In this document: piece by piece, positions 27,520 to 36,766 of the stretch | Layout: each line of letters opens with the position of its first letter | Position numbering within the stretch: position 1 is the first letter of the stretch | Made by a program: the position numbers and the translations under genes | DNA from: Candidatus Tayloriibacteriota bacterium | Lineage (GTDB): Bacteria; Patescibacteriota; Minisyncoccia; Phycocordibacterales; PALSA-1337 | Assembly (NCBI GenBank): GCA_028286665.1 | Contig: JAQBRD010000010.1 | Location: 1 to 41,088, forward strand | Length of the DNA stretch: 41,088 nucleotides | Direction: 5' to 3' | The notes under the pieces: model-generated | What the model was told of the DNA's origin: nothing | Seen by the model: the letters and a program-made list of their open reading frames with translations, nothing else | Database searches by the model: none

Positions 27520-27948
27520 TTACTTTTTTGCGGCTTCTTTGTCGAGCTGGCAATTGATCATCCATTCGACGCCGTACTTGTCGGTGAAGACTCCGAAGAT
27601 CGCTCCCCAGAATGCCTTTTCGAGCGGCATGAAGACCTCTCCGCCTTTCGAGAGCTTGGCGAAGAGGCTATTCGCTTCTTCTTCGGTGTCGCAATTGAGC
27701 GAGAGGGAGACGTTGTCGCCGATGACCGCCTTGTCGCGCATCATGTCGGAACCGTATAATTCCATCGAGCTGCTTTTCAGATCCGCGTGCATGATGCGGT
27801 CGTGGGTTTCAGGCGACATTTCTTTCGCCATCGGAGATTCGCCGACGGTCTGGAAGATGAGCTCGCCGCCGAGAGCTTCTTTGTAGAAAGTCATGGCTTC
27901 TCGGCATTTGGCGTCATTGAAGCGAACATAAGGATTGAGTTTGATCAT
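27520..27948 (-). CDS. VOC family protein, PhnB-like
   Basis: LNPYVRFNDAKCREAMTFYKEALGGEL...FWGAIFGVFTDKYGVEWMINC. Confidence 0.9.
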   Translation of the reverse strand: MIKLNPYVRFNDAKCREAMTFYKEALGGELIFQTVGESPMAKEMSPETHDRIMHADLKSSSMELYGSDMMRDKAVIGDNVSLSLNCDTEEEANSLFAKLSKGGEVFMPLEKAFWGAIFGVFTDKYGVEWMINCQLDKEAAKK

Positions 27949-28064
27949 ATATTTTTGAAATTATCGAATGAAGTAATAGGCCTTCTCATTATACTGCAAG
28001 ATGCAGCAAGGCGATGCATATATGAAGACGTGCGGGGAAGCTGCGAGTTACAGGAGACAGAAAG

Positions 28065-28111
28065 CCGCCGACCAGAATGCCTTTGCATCGAAGGCGGCTT
28101 CTGGTCGGCGG
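28065..28111 (-). terminator. Hairpin CCGCCGACCAGAA/TTCTGGTCGGCGG
   Basis: 13-bp perfect stem after the stop of 28143..28730. Confidence 0.75.
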
Positions 28112-28142
28112 AGGAGTTCGATCTCTCAGCTATCTTTCGCAT

Positions 28143-28730
28143 CTAGCGTTTCATCTGCCGTGCAGATCTTATTCGTCGCGCGCGCCGCAGTATCCGCGCA
28201 TTGAGAAGCATATCCCGAATTATTTTCGGAAATTCGCTCATGTGCGAACGGAACGAGAAGCGATCGTCGACTGCGGTGAACTGCACCTTCCAGGATTTCG
28301 GCATGTAGAGAGACGTGTAGAGCCGGATTCTTATCAGGTGCAGCCAATTCGAAGCGATGAGCACGCGGACCGGCTCATTCCTTCCGGCAAAGCCCGCGCG
28401 CTGAGCAAGCTTGATGCCGTTTCGTATCTCGTTCCTTGTGCTCCAGCAGAGAGGTTTGGCAAGGACGCGATCTTCCCATAGTACGGTATTGATCCGAACA
28501 TACCGCGCAAGCTGATCCGCCAAACTCACCATCCGATCAGGCTGGGGAACGAGCGGCTCATGCTTGCTGTAACCGGCGGTCGCGACGATGAGTGACGATC
28601 GATCGCGCGTCATCTGGCGAATGAGTCCGTCGAGCCGCGCGATTCCTCCATCGAGCGGCATGTGCAGCCGTCCGCTGCCTGCCGCTTCATAGATATCTCC
28701 GAGGGCGAGAGCGATTCCTATCGTTTTCAT
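28143..28730 (-). CDS. YdcF/DUF218-like protein
   Basis: MKTIGIALALGDIYE...VATAGYSKHE...WSTRNEIRNGIKLAQRAGF...VLIASNWLHLIRIRLY. Confidence 0.55.
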   Translation of the reverse strand: MKTIGIALALGDIYEAAGSGRLHMPLDGGIARLDGLIRQMTRDRSSLIVATAGYSKHEPLVPQPDRMVSLADQLARYVRINTVLWEDRVLAKPLCWSTRNEIRNGIKLAQRAGFAGRNEPVRVLIASNWLHLIRIRLYTSLYMPKSWKVQFTAVDDRFSFRSHMSEFPKIIRDMLLNARILRRARRIRSARQMKR

Positions 28731-28829
28731 CAAAGAGCCTTTCGTTCGGGGTTGTGTATCCATATGCTGCCGACGCGCCCGGCTGTCTATTTCAGAGTGC
28801 AGGATCAGCGGCTTGCCTGCATGCAAATT

Positions 28830-28863
28830 GGCCCCCGCAGACTCAGATGAGTCTGCGGGGGCC
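28830..28863 (-). terminator. 16-bp perfect hairpin GGCCCCCGCAGACTCA-GA-TGAGTCTGCGGGGGCC
   Basis: Immediately after the stop of 28876..29298; weak U tail. Confidence 0.65.
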
Positions 28864-28875
28864 ATTAGAGCTTTC

Positions 28876-29298
28876 TTATTCAACTATCTGCTTCTTGCTG
28901 AGAAGTGCGACAGTCACCGCTGCGGTCGCGTATCCGAGGCATTCCCTGAGCGACATGCTTTTGCTTTCGATCGATTTCCAGATCGCGGTAGTAACGATTT
29001 GGACGATCGTCATGAGGACGATGAGCTTCGCCACCTCCGACTTGGACGCTTTCGACAGCACTCCGCAGAAGCAGAGCATGCCGATTCCGCTCGCGACGCC
29101 GGCGCCGACGATCATCTTCCAGTTCGTCTTGCCCATTTCTCTCAATTCATTTGCGCCGAACATGGAGACGAACGCCCATACGACGAAAGTGAACATGGTG
29201 GCGCTGAGGAAGGGACTGGCTTTTCCTTGGCTGAGCAGCATCGGGTATATGCCGAAGAATATTCCGGCTATGACTGACAGTTTTTGCAATTGATTCAT
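28876..29298 (-). CDS. Small EamA/DMT-type membrane protein (single half)
   Basis: 140 aa, about 4-5 hydrophobic segments. Confidence 0.6.
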   Translation of the reverse strand: MNQLQKLSVIAGIFFGIYPMLLSQGKASPFLSATMFTFVVWAFVSMFGANELREMGKTNWKMIVGAGVASGIGMLCFCGVLSKASKSEVAKLIVLMTIVQIVTTAIWKSIESKSMSLRECLGYATAAVTVALLSKKQIVE

Positions 29299-29383
29299 TC
29301 GAAGATCTCCGTTGAGGGTTTCTCTGTTGGTTGGCTGAGGATACTATATAGGAAGTCAGGGAATAGGCAAGGGATACGGATCA

Positions 29384-30199
29384 TCAGCTTGTCGCCGCGA
29401 TGCTTTTCCTGATGACGTTGATCGGGATCAGAAATCCGAGGCCATTTTTCGCATCAATAGCGATGCTCATGCCGATGACGGCGCCATCGGCATCGATTGT
29501 CGGTCCTCCCGAAAATCCCGGTACCATCGGCGCGCTCGTCTCTATGAGCCCTGAGAGATTCTCGACTTCATTCTGGCGGGCGGCTGCAGCGATGCTTTTG
29601 CTGAAACCGACGACGCTGCCTTCAGATAGGCTTTTGCCGTACTGAGCTGCATTTCCGATGGCGGTGACATTTTGCCCCGGAATCAGCGCATCGGAGTTGC
29701 CGAGCGTTGCCGTCGTCGGATATTTGCCGTCGATCTTCACGACTGCGATGTCGTTGTCCGGATCCTTATATGCGACAGTTGCCGGTTTCTCGGTGCCGTC
29801 ATCGAGTATGACAGTGTAGTGCGCATCAGGATCATCGACGACGTGCTTCGCGGTTATGACGCGGCCGTCATGCGTGCCGATAAATCCGCTGCCGATGCCG
29901 ACAGGCTTGGTCACTGTGACGTTTTCATATCCCATAGGAACATAGACATGCAGGCCTTCAGAATCCGGATAATCGGCAGCCACGTCGCCATAGATGATGC
30001 GCGTCTGCTGCACCGGCTTCGAAATGAGGATCGAAACGGAAGCCGATTTTGCCTTCTTGATCGAGGGCGGAAGCTCGCTCGGCTGTATCGGCGTCAGGGA
30101 GTATTCCGTCGCAGCAAATGCGGTATTCAGAAGCGGCTGAAATGCATACATGCCAAGGGCAAGGAGTATTGATGCGATGTAAGCGATTATTTTTTTCAT
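29384..30199 (-). CDS. Secreted trypsin-like (S1C) serine protease
   Basis: VITAKHVVDD, DNDIAVVKI and MVPGFSGGPTIDADG supply His/Asp/Ser; N-terminal signal. Confidence 0.88.
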   Translation of the reverse strand: MKKIIAYIASILLALGMYAFQPLLNTAFAATEYSLTPIQPSELPPSIKKAKSASVSILISKPVQQTRIIYGDVAADYPDSEGLHVYVPMGYENVTVTKPVGIGSGFIGTHDGRVITAKHVVDDPDAHYTVILDDGTEKPATVAYKDPDNDIAVVKIDGKYPTTATLGNSDALIPGQNVTAIGNAAQYGKSLSEGSVVGFSKSIAAAARQNEVENLSGLIETSAPMVPGFSGGPTIDADGAVIGMSIAIDAKNGLGFLIPINVIRKSIAATS

Positions 30200-30317
30200 G
30201 GCGTGTGTAGAGTTAATGCCAGTAATGACTCAAAAACACGCGAGGCGAGATGGCGGATCTGACGATCGGCAATAGTATTCAGTTGTAGGAGACGCCTCGA
30301 GGTCTTTAAGTATCTTA

Positions 30318-30344
30318 ATTATACTCCTTATGTAATAGGGTCAA
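30318..30344 (-). promoter_or_regulatory. Putative promoter TTGACC-N15-TATAAT for the S1C protease with about 110-nt leader
   Basis: Minus-strand TTGACC (30339-30344) and TATAAT (30318-30323). Confidence 0.4.
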
Positions 30345-30395
30345 GCCCCCCTTTTTTTCAGGTAATATTTCTAATTTTTGAACGTCATACAACAT

Positions 30396-31577
30396 ATGAA
30401 AGCACTCAGATATCATGGAAAAGGAAATGTGAGCGTCGATGAGGTTGAAGAGCCGACGCTCGTCGATCCGAAAGACGCTATCCTCAGGGTGACCTCCACG
30501 GCCATCTGCGGTTCCGACCTGCATCTTTTCGGCGGGCTTATTCCTACGACTGAAGATGGCGATATCCTGGGGCATGAATTCATGGGGGAAATCATCGCTA
30601 TCGGCAACGACGTGCAGAAGCTCAAGATCGGCGACCGGGTAATCGTGCCGTTTACTATTTCATGCGGCAATTGCTATTTCTGCGAGAAGGGCGAATTTTC
30701 CCTCTGCGACAAGAGCAATCCGAACAAGCAGATGGCAGAAAAAGTCTATGGTCATTCGCCGGCAGGCATGTTCGGCTACTCGCATATGTTCGGCGGCTTC
30801 GCCGGCGGCCAGGCTGAGAAAGTCCGGGTTCCGTACGCGGACGTCGGCGCATTCAAGGTGCCTGACAATCTGTCGGATGAACAGGTGCTCTTCCTGACGG
30901 ATATTTTTCCGACAGGGTACATGGCGGCGGAGAACTGCAATATCAAGAAAGGCGATACTGTCGCGATCTGGGGCGCAGGTCCTGTCGGGCAGTTCGCTAT
31001 CCGGAGCGCTTTCATGCTCGGCGCCGGCAGGGTCATCTCCATCGACCGGATTCCTGAGCGATTGGAGATGGCCCGACAGTCCGGCGCCGAGACCATCGAC
31101 TATGAAGCGAACGAAGAAGTCTTCGATACGCTCAAAGCGATGACTGACGGACGAGGTCCTGACAGCTGCATCGATGCGGTCGGCATGGAAGCGCATGGAC
31201 ATGGCGGCGCAAACACCATTATGAATGTGCTCGATAAGGCAAAGCAGGCGGTCAGGCTCGAGACCGATCGTCCGACTGCGCTCCGTCAGGTAATCCATGC
31301 ATGCAGGAAAGGCGGCACGGTTTCGATCGCGGGAGTCTATGGCGGCTTCGTCGACAAATTTCCGATCGGCATCGGCTTCAATAAAGGCCTGACCTTCAAA
31401 ATGGGGCAGACGCATGTCCATAAATATATCCCGCTCCTTCTCGAAAAAATCGAGAAAGGGGAAATCGATCCGTCATTCGTCATCACACACCGCCTCAGGC
31501 TCGAGGACGCTCCGAAGGCGTATGAGATATTCCGCAACAAGGAAGACGGCTGCATCAAGGTAGTCCTGAAGCCGTAA
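30396..31577 (+). CDS. Zinc-dependent alcohol dehydrogenase (MDR superfamily; formaldehyde dehydrogenase-like)
   Basis: [54 protein letters not shown]. Confidence 0.93.
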   Translation: MKALRYHGKGNVSVDEVEEPTLVDPKDAILRVTSTAICGSDLHLFGGLIPTTEDGDILGHEFMGEIIAIGNDVQKLKIGDRVIVPFTISCGNCYFCEKGEFSLCDKSNPNKQMAEKVYGHSPAGMFGYSHMFGGFAGGQAEKVRVPYADVGAFKVPDNLSDEQVLFLTDIFPTGYMAAENCNIKKGDTVAIWGAGPVGQFAIRSAFMLGAGRVISIDRIPERLEMARQSGAETIDYEANEEVFDTLKAMTDGRGPDSCIDAVGMEAHGHGGANTIMNVLDKAKQAVRLETDRPTALRQVIHACRKGGTVSIAGVYGGFVDKFPIGIGFNKGLTFKMGQTHVHKYIPLLLEKIEKGEIDPSFVITHRLRLEDAPKAYEIFRNKEDGCIKVVLKP

Positions 31578-31616
31578 ACGCATGCGATATATATCATCAA
31601 TAATCAAAAAAATCCT

Positions 31617-31850
31617 ATGAAAAATGAAAATAAAAAACAAGACATGGGCGGCGAAGGAAAGAAGGCGAATCCGATCCAGATCCAGACTTTCTTGAAGGGT
31701 GTCGATTATCCCGCAGACCGCACCGACCTCATCGATGCTGCAGAAGCGCAGGAGGCCCCCAAGGAAGTGCTTGGAGCACTCATGCAAGTTCCTGAACGGG
31801 AATATAAATCCCCCGCAGATCTCGAAAAGGAAATCGGCAAGCTCATGTAG
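31617..31850 (+). CDS. DUF2795 domain protein
   Basis: NPIQIQTFLKGVDYPADRTDLIDAAEAQEAPKEVLGALMQVPEREYKSPADLEKEIGKLM. Confidence 0.8.
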   Translation: MKNENKKQDMGGEGKKANPIQIQTFLKGVDYPADRTDLIDAAEAQEAPKEVLGALMQVPEREYKSPADLEKEIGKLM

Positions 31851-31865
31851 TCAGGCAAAAGAAGA

Positions 31866-31887
31866 AAGGCGAGCATATGCTCGCCTT
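31866..31887. terminator. Palindrome AAGGCGAGCATATGCTCGCCTT between convergent genes
   Basis: Perfect palindrome flanked by CAGGCAA/TTGCCTG. Confidence 0.6.
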
Positions 31888-31894
31888 GCCTGAT

Positions 31895-32518
31895 TCAGCG
31901 TGAGTGACGCTCCATTCTCGGCCGCGTCGCATCCTGCGTGTACTGCGGATTCCTCGTCTTGTACCAGCGCGTCCTCCGAGAGTAGGTTCCATCGAGTCGC
32001 TTGGCTACCATGCCTTCGAGGTCGTGCTTCAGCGTGAGCGCGAAGAGCTTGCAGCCCTTGCCTCTGACTGAGAATGCCTCTCTGATATGAGCGTAGTCTC
32101 GGGCGCGTTTTCTGACGACACGCCTGAGCAATTTCTTGCGCTCGCGAAGCGGCAGATCTCGAAGATCCTTTCCGTCGATCCACATGAGATCGAATGCGAC
32201 GTACGCGATAGGTTCCTTGAGCTTGATGAGATCCTTGAATATCGGACGGCCTTCCGCATTCAGGGAACAGGCTTCTCCGTCGAGGATCGCACTCCTAATT
32301 CCGAGGCTCTTGAAATGCTCCGCGAGCTTCTGCTCGAGCTTCGGGAAGCGGAGCCGCTTGCCTTGGCGGGATATCAGGCGGCATCTGCCTTTTTCGAAGT
32401 AGGCAACAGCTCGGAATCCGTCATATTTCAGTTCGAAGAGCCAATCACGATCATCGAATGGCTTCGGCCGCTTCATCGGCGCGATCGGCCGTATCTGCGG
32501 CAAGTCTTTTATATCCAT
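31895..32518 (-). CDS. Minimal ATP-dependent DNA ligase (LigD-type adenylation domain only)
   Basis: Motif I ELKYDGFRA, LISRQGKRL, AILDGEACSL, VAFDLMWIDGKDLRDLPLRERKKLL, LEGMVAKR, WYKTRN; AAAGGAGG SD. Confidence 0.88.
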   Translation of the reverse strand: MDIKDLPQIRPIAPMKRPKPFDDRDWLFELKYDGFRAVAYFEKGRCRLISRQGKRLRFPKLEQKLAEHFKSLGIRSAILDGEACSLNAEGRPIFKDLIKLKEPIAYVAFDLMWIDGKDLRDLPLRERKKLLRRVVRKRARDYAHIREAFSVRGKGCKLFALTLKHDLEGMVAKRLDGTYSRRTRWYKTRNPQYTQDATRPRMERHSR

Positions 32519-32589
32519 TCGTCATCCTCCTTTCCGATATATAAGACGGATGCCGGTGTCTTTTCATACAGATCTGAGGTCGGTCAAAA

Positions 32590-33369
32590 TCACTGCTTCG
32601 GATACCAATTCATCAGGATCACATCGATGTTCGGATCGCCTGCATTCACGAGTTCCTTGAATCTGCCGACGTCGCTCAGTCCGTCCTGTCCGCGATAGTG
32701 ATACGGATAGACATGCTTCGGCTTGAAGGCGAGGACTGCATCCGCAGCTTCATCCACGCTCATTGTGTAGGGGAGATTCATCGGAATGAATGCGATGTCG
32801 ATGTTTCGGAGTGCTCTCATTTCTGGAGTGCCTGCAGTGTCGCCTGCGACGTAGACGCGGAAGCCTCCGCGCTCGATGAGATATCCGTTGCCGCGGCCTT
32901 TGGTGTGCGGGCTTGTCGGCGATTCGGGAAGGTTGTACATCGGCACGCCGGTTATCGCGAAGCCCTGCTCAGTCATCGTCTCGCCGTTCTTGAGGACTTT
33001 CGCTTGCGCTGCGAGTGCTGGCGTCAGCAGGTCTTTCACTGCCTGAGGAACGATCAGCGTCGGGCTCGATGTCGATCCGCTCATGAGTGCGGAAAGCGTG
33101 GTCGTGCTGAAATGATCGCTGTGGATATCGGTGACGAGGATGATATTCGGCTTCGGCTGGCCTGCGAGCAGCTTCGCATCGGTCGGGTCAGTGTAGATGA
33201 TCGTGCCGCCCCAGTTGAGCATTGCGGTCGCGTGCATGATCGGCGTGACTTGCACGGGCAAATTCTTATTTGCAGTCTGCGGGTTTTTTCCGCCCATTGA
33301 TTTGTTCAAGGCTATTGCGGCAACGATAAGGATTATGAGGACGATCACGATGATGTAGGTGTTTTTCAT
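32590..33369 (-). CDS. MBL-fold (UlaG-like) metallo-hydrolase with N-terminal TM
   Basis: TDIHSDHFS, VYVAGDTAGTPEM, HVYPYHYRGQ. Confidence 0.88.
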   Translation of the reverse strand: MKNTYIIVIVLIILIVAAIALNKSMGGKNPQTANKNLPVQVTPIMHATAMLNWGGTIIYTDPTDAKLLAGQPKPNIILVTDIHSDHFSTTTLSALMSGSTSSPTLIVPQAVKDLLTPALAAQAKVLKNGETMTEQGFAITGVPMYNLPESPTSPHTKGRGNGYLIERGGFRVYVAGDTAGTPEMRALRNIDIAFIPMNLPYTMSVDEAADAVLAFKPKHVYPYHYRGQDGLSDVGRFKELVNAGDPNIDVILMNWYPKQ

Positions 33370-33484
33370 ATGATTGAAATTATATGTCTATTATGACGTA
33401 TCGGGTAAGGGAATGTTGCAGGTTTGAAATTTCCTTTACATTTAGCTGAAAAGAGGTAATCTGTGGCAAGCGGTTTTTTAAATT

Positions 33485-33982
33485 ATGAATCAAATATCAT
33501 TGAGTCCGTATTGGTCTGAGGAAGATCTGCATGTCTTGGCAGGCATAACTGACTTTCTCCAGATGGTCACCGTCGGCAATGGAATCCTCGACAGGATGGC
33601 GGTGAAATCCGACAAGCGCATTGTGCAACTCTGCGCTCCGATGAGCAGGGGAGGCAGAGGCTCTCTCGATGCGAACATGGCGTACTTCAGAAAGGCTCAG
33701 CGAGTCGCTTCTGATAACGGCCTGTACCTGTTCGATCAAGGACCGTTTCAAGAGGCGATGATTCGCCTTTCTGCAGCTCACGAAGAACGCAAGGAATATT
33801 GTTACGATATTCTCCACGTCTTCTATCGCGGGATATTCAAGAGCCGTCGTATCGGCGAATTGATGTTCCTTCCCGATTGGGAAACTTCGATCGGTGCGAA
33901 ATGGGAACGCGAAGAAGCTCCCGCGCACGGCCTCCTCATCACCGAGTATCCTGAAGAATGGCTCATGCTCATCGAAGAATAA
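33485..33982 (+). CDS. Hypothetical protein (165 aa)
   Basis: Intact ORF with a terminator hairpin after it; family not recognised. Confidence 0.65.
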   Translation: MNQISLSPYWSEEDLHVLAGITDFLQMVTVGNGILDRMAVKSDKRIVQLCAPMSRGGRGSLDANMAYFRKAQRVASDNGLYLFDQGPFQEAMIRLSAAHEERKEYCYDILHVFYRGIFKSRRIGELMFLPDWETSIGAKWEREEAPAHGLLITEYPEEWLMLIEE

Positions 33983-34011
33983 CTAATGTCTGTACCCTCG
34001 GCATCAAACCT

Positions 34012-34037
34012 GGCGCACCAAAAGTGCGCCGGATTTT
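34012..34037 (+). terminator. GGCGCAC-CAAAA-GTGCGCC-GGATTTTT
   Basis: 7-bp stem followed by a T tract. Confidence 0.75.
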
Positions 34038-34054
34038 TATAAGCACGATATCGC

Positions 34055-34528
34055 CTACCCATTCATCTTCCGCACGATCCGCTCGATCGTCTTCCACGTC
34101 CTTGTCGTTACATCCTTTCCATATTTCTTCTCGATGTCGCGCATGAATTCTGGCGTCTTCGCACTCGAGAGATCGATCGTGCTGAAGATCTCGTGGGGCG
34201 GTTGCTTCAGGAATGAGACGATGAGGTACGTTGCTCGATTATGCTCGACGCCTTTGAATGGATCGCTCGCAATCATCGATTCGAGCTGCTCCTTGCTGCG
34301 GATATACGCGGGGCTTTTTATGCCGAGCTGCTTCAGCAGAGCTTTCTCGATTTTCAGCTCGAGAGCGGAAATTGCCTTCGAGCTTGATTCGAATATGACA
34401 TTGCCGCTCGAGATGATCGTCTGCACATTCTTGAGGCCGAGCGATTCGAAGACTCCGCGCAATTTCTCATTGCGCATGTTCGGATTCATCGGCATGATTC
34501 CTCGGAGGAGGGCGGCGTAGCGGGGCAT
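34055..34528 (-). CDS. DUF1697 domain protein
   Basis: MPRYAALLRGIMPMNPNMRNEKLRGVFESLGLKNVQTIISSGNVIFES; TATCAT 6 nt before ATG. Confidence 0.88.
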   Translation of the reverse strand: MPRYAALLRGIMPMNPNMRNEKLRGVFESLGLKNVQTIISSGNVIFESSSKAISALELKIEKALLKQLGIKSPAYIRSKEQLESMIASDPFKGVEHNRATYLIVSFLKQPPHEIFSTIDLSSAKTPEFMRDIEKKYGKDVTTRTWKTIERIVRKMNG

Positions 34529-34558
34529 GGATATATGATAGCCTAAAAATGGCGGAGC

Positions 34559-34602
34559 GCATAAAAGAGAAACCCGCTGCAACGGGTTTCGTGCAGCGGG
34601 CG
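34559..34602 (-). terminator. Terminator hairpin of the repeated GCGGGTTTCTCTTTTATGC family
   Basis: CCCGCTGC/GCAGCGGG stem; 19-nt identity with 40391-40409. Confidence 0.75.
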
Positions 34603-34627
34603 GGATAAAACCTGCGCGCATAATGAA

Positions 34628-35890
34628 CTATTTGATTTCGTCGGCGCCTGGCATGATCGGCGTGACGAGAGCGATTGCGATCACTGCGATTCCGCAGAAC
34701 ATGAGCACAACAGGGCAGCCGTATGCTTTTGCGATATGGCCTGCCGCGTACGAGCCGATCATCATTCCTCCGAAGAAGATGGTGATGGTGAATCCTTGCA
34801 CCCGGGCAGCGCAATGCTTTGCTGTTTCGGCAGCGATATGCGTGATGGCCGTCCTCGTAGTGATGAGGCTCAGCATGCATCCGAGGCCGATGAAGAACAT
34901 GATGATCTTGGCGGCATGAGCGTCGGACGTCTTCGCCAGAAGGACCAGATTGGTCCCGAGGATCAGATTCCCGCTCACGACGAGCATCCGCAATTTCTTG
35001 CCGAAGATGAGCGTGATGCCGCATGCGAGCAGCGAGCCGATGCCGGCCCATGCTGCGAATTGGCTGTAGAGCTCGTTTCCTCCATTGAACATGGGTCCTT
35101 TCGCGATGATCGGCAGCAGGGCGTTATAGGAGAAGCCGAAGATGCAGAGCAGGGCGGTGAGGATGATGCATATCCTGATGCCCGGTTCGCAGAAGGTGTG
35201 TTTCGCGCCTTCGCGAATCGATTCCTTCCAGTTCGGAGTCTTCGGCCAGGGTCCGCTAGCCTTTCGTCGGATATATTTGATCCTTCCGAGCGTGAGGATC
35301 AGGACGAGGTACGATATGCCGTTGATGGCATATGTCGATGCGTAGCCGATATGGCTGATGAGGAATGCGGCCATTCCGCCGCCGATGACTTGGGCGAATA
35401 TGTAGAGGGAAGTGAACAATGTCGCTGCCTTCTGCGTATTTCTCCTGTCGACGAGTATGTGGCTCTGAACTCCATTTCGGGCTACCGCATCGATCGCATT
35501 CACGAAGCCGAGGAAGATACTCAAGCCTTTGAGCTGCAGAATGCTGATGCTGTGCACGTCTCCCATGGCAAGATATGCCAATGTGAATCCCTGGATCGCT
35601 CCGAGGACCGAGGTCGCTTTGAGGACCTTGAGCATGTTGACGGTGTCGAGCCAGATCCCTGCGAAGATTGCCAAGAAAACTCCTGGCAGATATCCTGCGG
35701 CGATGACGTCGCCGATGATTGCCGGCGCGAGCTCCTTGCCTACGATCGCTACGATCATGAGCGAGATCACTGAGATCTGCAGCGTGCTGCCGCTGAGCGA
35801 GATGAGCTGTCCGCCGAGATATCCGAGGATATTCGGCTCTTTGAAAAGAGGAAGCCGAGGCTCCTCAATGGGGGTCTGTGTCGATTGCAT
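34628..35890 (-). CDS. MFS transporter
   Basis: 420 aa, about 12 hydrophobic segments; AIDAVARNGVQSHILVDRRNTQKAATLFTSLYIFAQVIGGGMAAFL is typical of MFS. Confidence 0.85.
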   Translation of the reverse strand: MQSTQTPIEEPRLPLFKEPNILGYLGGQLISLSGSTLQISVISLMIVAIVGKELAPAIIGDVIAAGYLPGVFLAIFAGIWLDTVNMLKVLKATSVLGAIQGFTLAYLAMGDVHSISILQLKGLSIFLGFVNAIDAVARNGVQSHILVDRRNTQKAATLFTSLYIFAQVIGGGMAAFLISHIGYASTYAINGISYLVLILTLGRIKYIRRKASGPWPKTPNWKESIREGAKHTFCEPGIRICIILTALLCIFGFSYNALLPIIAKGPMFNGGNELYSQFAAWAGIGSLLACGITLIFGKKLRMLVVSGNLILGTNLVLLAKTSDAHAAKIIMFFIGLGCMLSLITTRTAITHIAAETAKHCAARVQGFTITIFFGGMMIGSYAAGHIAKAYGCPVVLMFCGIAVIAIALVTPIMPGADEIK

Positions 35891-36098
35891 ATTTCAACGA
35901 TCCTTTGTTCGTGCAGAGACTGTGTTCTGCGGGTTGTTTCCTGTCGAGCTTTTCTGAAATTCTACCTCAGTCAAATTATCATTTTTTTGCAGAAAGTCAA
36001 ATGACGTGCCAGGCTCCTTTTCAAGCTTCAAGGGCTGGATAGGCCGATTTCGTTCTCTTGTTGTTTTATTTAAACTATTGTGTAATAATGCGCGCAGT

Positions 36099-36716
36099 AT
36101 GCAATATCCAGATTGGTTTAACCGTCGCCTGACGGAGCGGTATCTTCGCCGGAAAGGCGTGGAATGGAGCGGGGAATTGCCTGTCATGGACATGCGGAAA
36201 CCCCCTCAATTTCTCAGATTCGGATCCGGAAGGATCAAATTGGGCTCGGGGGTGAGGATTTTCACCCACCTCGGCATACCGAAACTCCATGTCGGTCATG
36301 GGTCGGTCATCACTATCGGAGATCGCTCCGTGATCAATGGCGCTTTCCAGCTTCACGCTGAAAGCGAAGGCGGAATCACGATCGAGCCTCACGTGCTCAT
36401 CGCTCCCAGAGTCATCATCATGGACTCCAACATGCATCCCATATCGGAAGGGGAGACATGGTCTCCCAGACCGATCCTGCTGAAACGGAACTGCTGGCTG
36501 TGCGACGACTGCAAGATCATGCCAGGCGTCGAAGTCGGCGAACATTCCGTGGTAGGTGCCGGCTCGAAAGTCACCGACAGCGTCCCGTTGCGGACCGTCG
36601 TCGATGGCAATCCAGCTCGAATCGTCCGCCAGGTAGTATGCCGCGACGATTGGGTCAGGGAAACCGATCCTATCTGGATCGGGAGCCATGGCCGCGATTG
36701 GTTTCAAAAAAGATAG
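36099..36716 (+). CDS. Left-handed beta-helix acyltransferase (O-acetyltransferase-like)
   Basis: Hexapeptide repeats (ITIEPHVLIAPRVIIMDSNMHPI...MPGVEVGEHSVVGAGSKVTDSVPLRTVVDGNPARIVR). Confidence 0.87.
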   Translation: MQYPDWFNRRLTERYLRRKGVEWSGELPVMDMRKPPQFLRFGSGRIKLGSGVRIFTHLGIPKLHVGHGSVITIGDRSVINGAFQLHAESEGGITIEPHVLIAPRVIIMDSNMHPISEGETWSPRPILLKRNCWLCDDCKIMPGVEVGEHSVVGAGSKVTDSVPLRTVVDGNPARIVRQVVCRDDWVRETDPIWIGSHGRDWFQKR

Positions 36717-36727
36717 CTTTTTGCAAA

Positions 36728-36765
36728 GCGCGCCGGTATCGAAAGATACCCGGCGCGCCCTTTTT
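36728..36765 (+). terminator. Terminator GCGCGCCGGTATC-GAAA-GATACCCGGCGCGC-CCTTTTT
   Basis: 13-bp stem with one bulge, GAAA tetraloop, T tract. Confidence 0.85.
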
Positions 36766-36766
36766 A

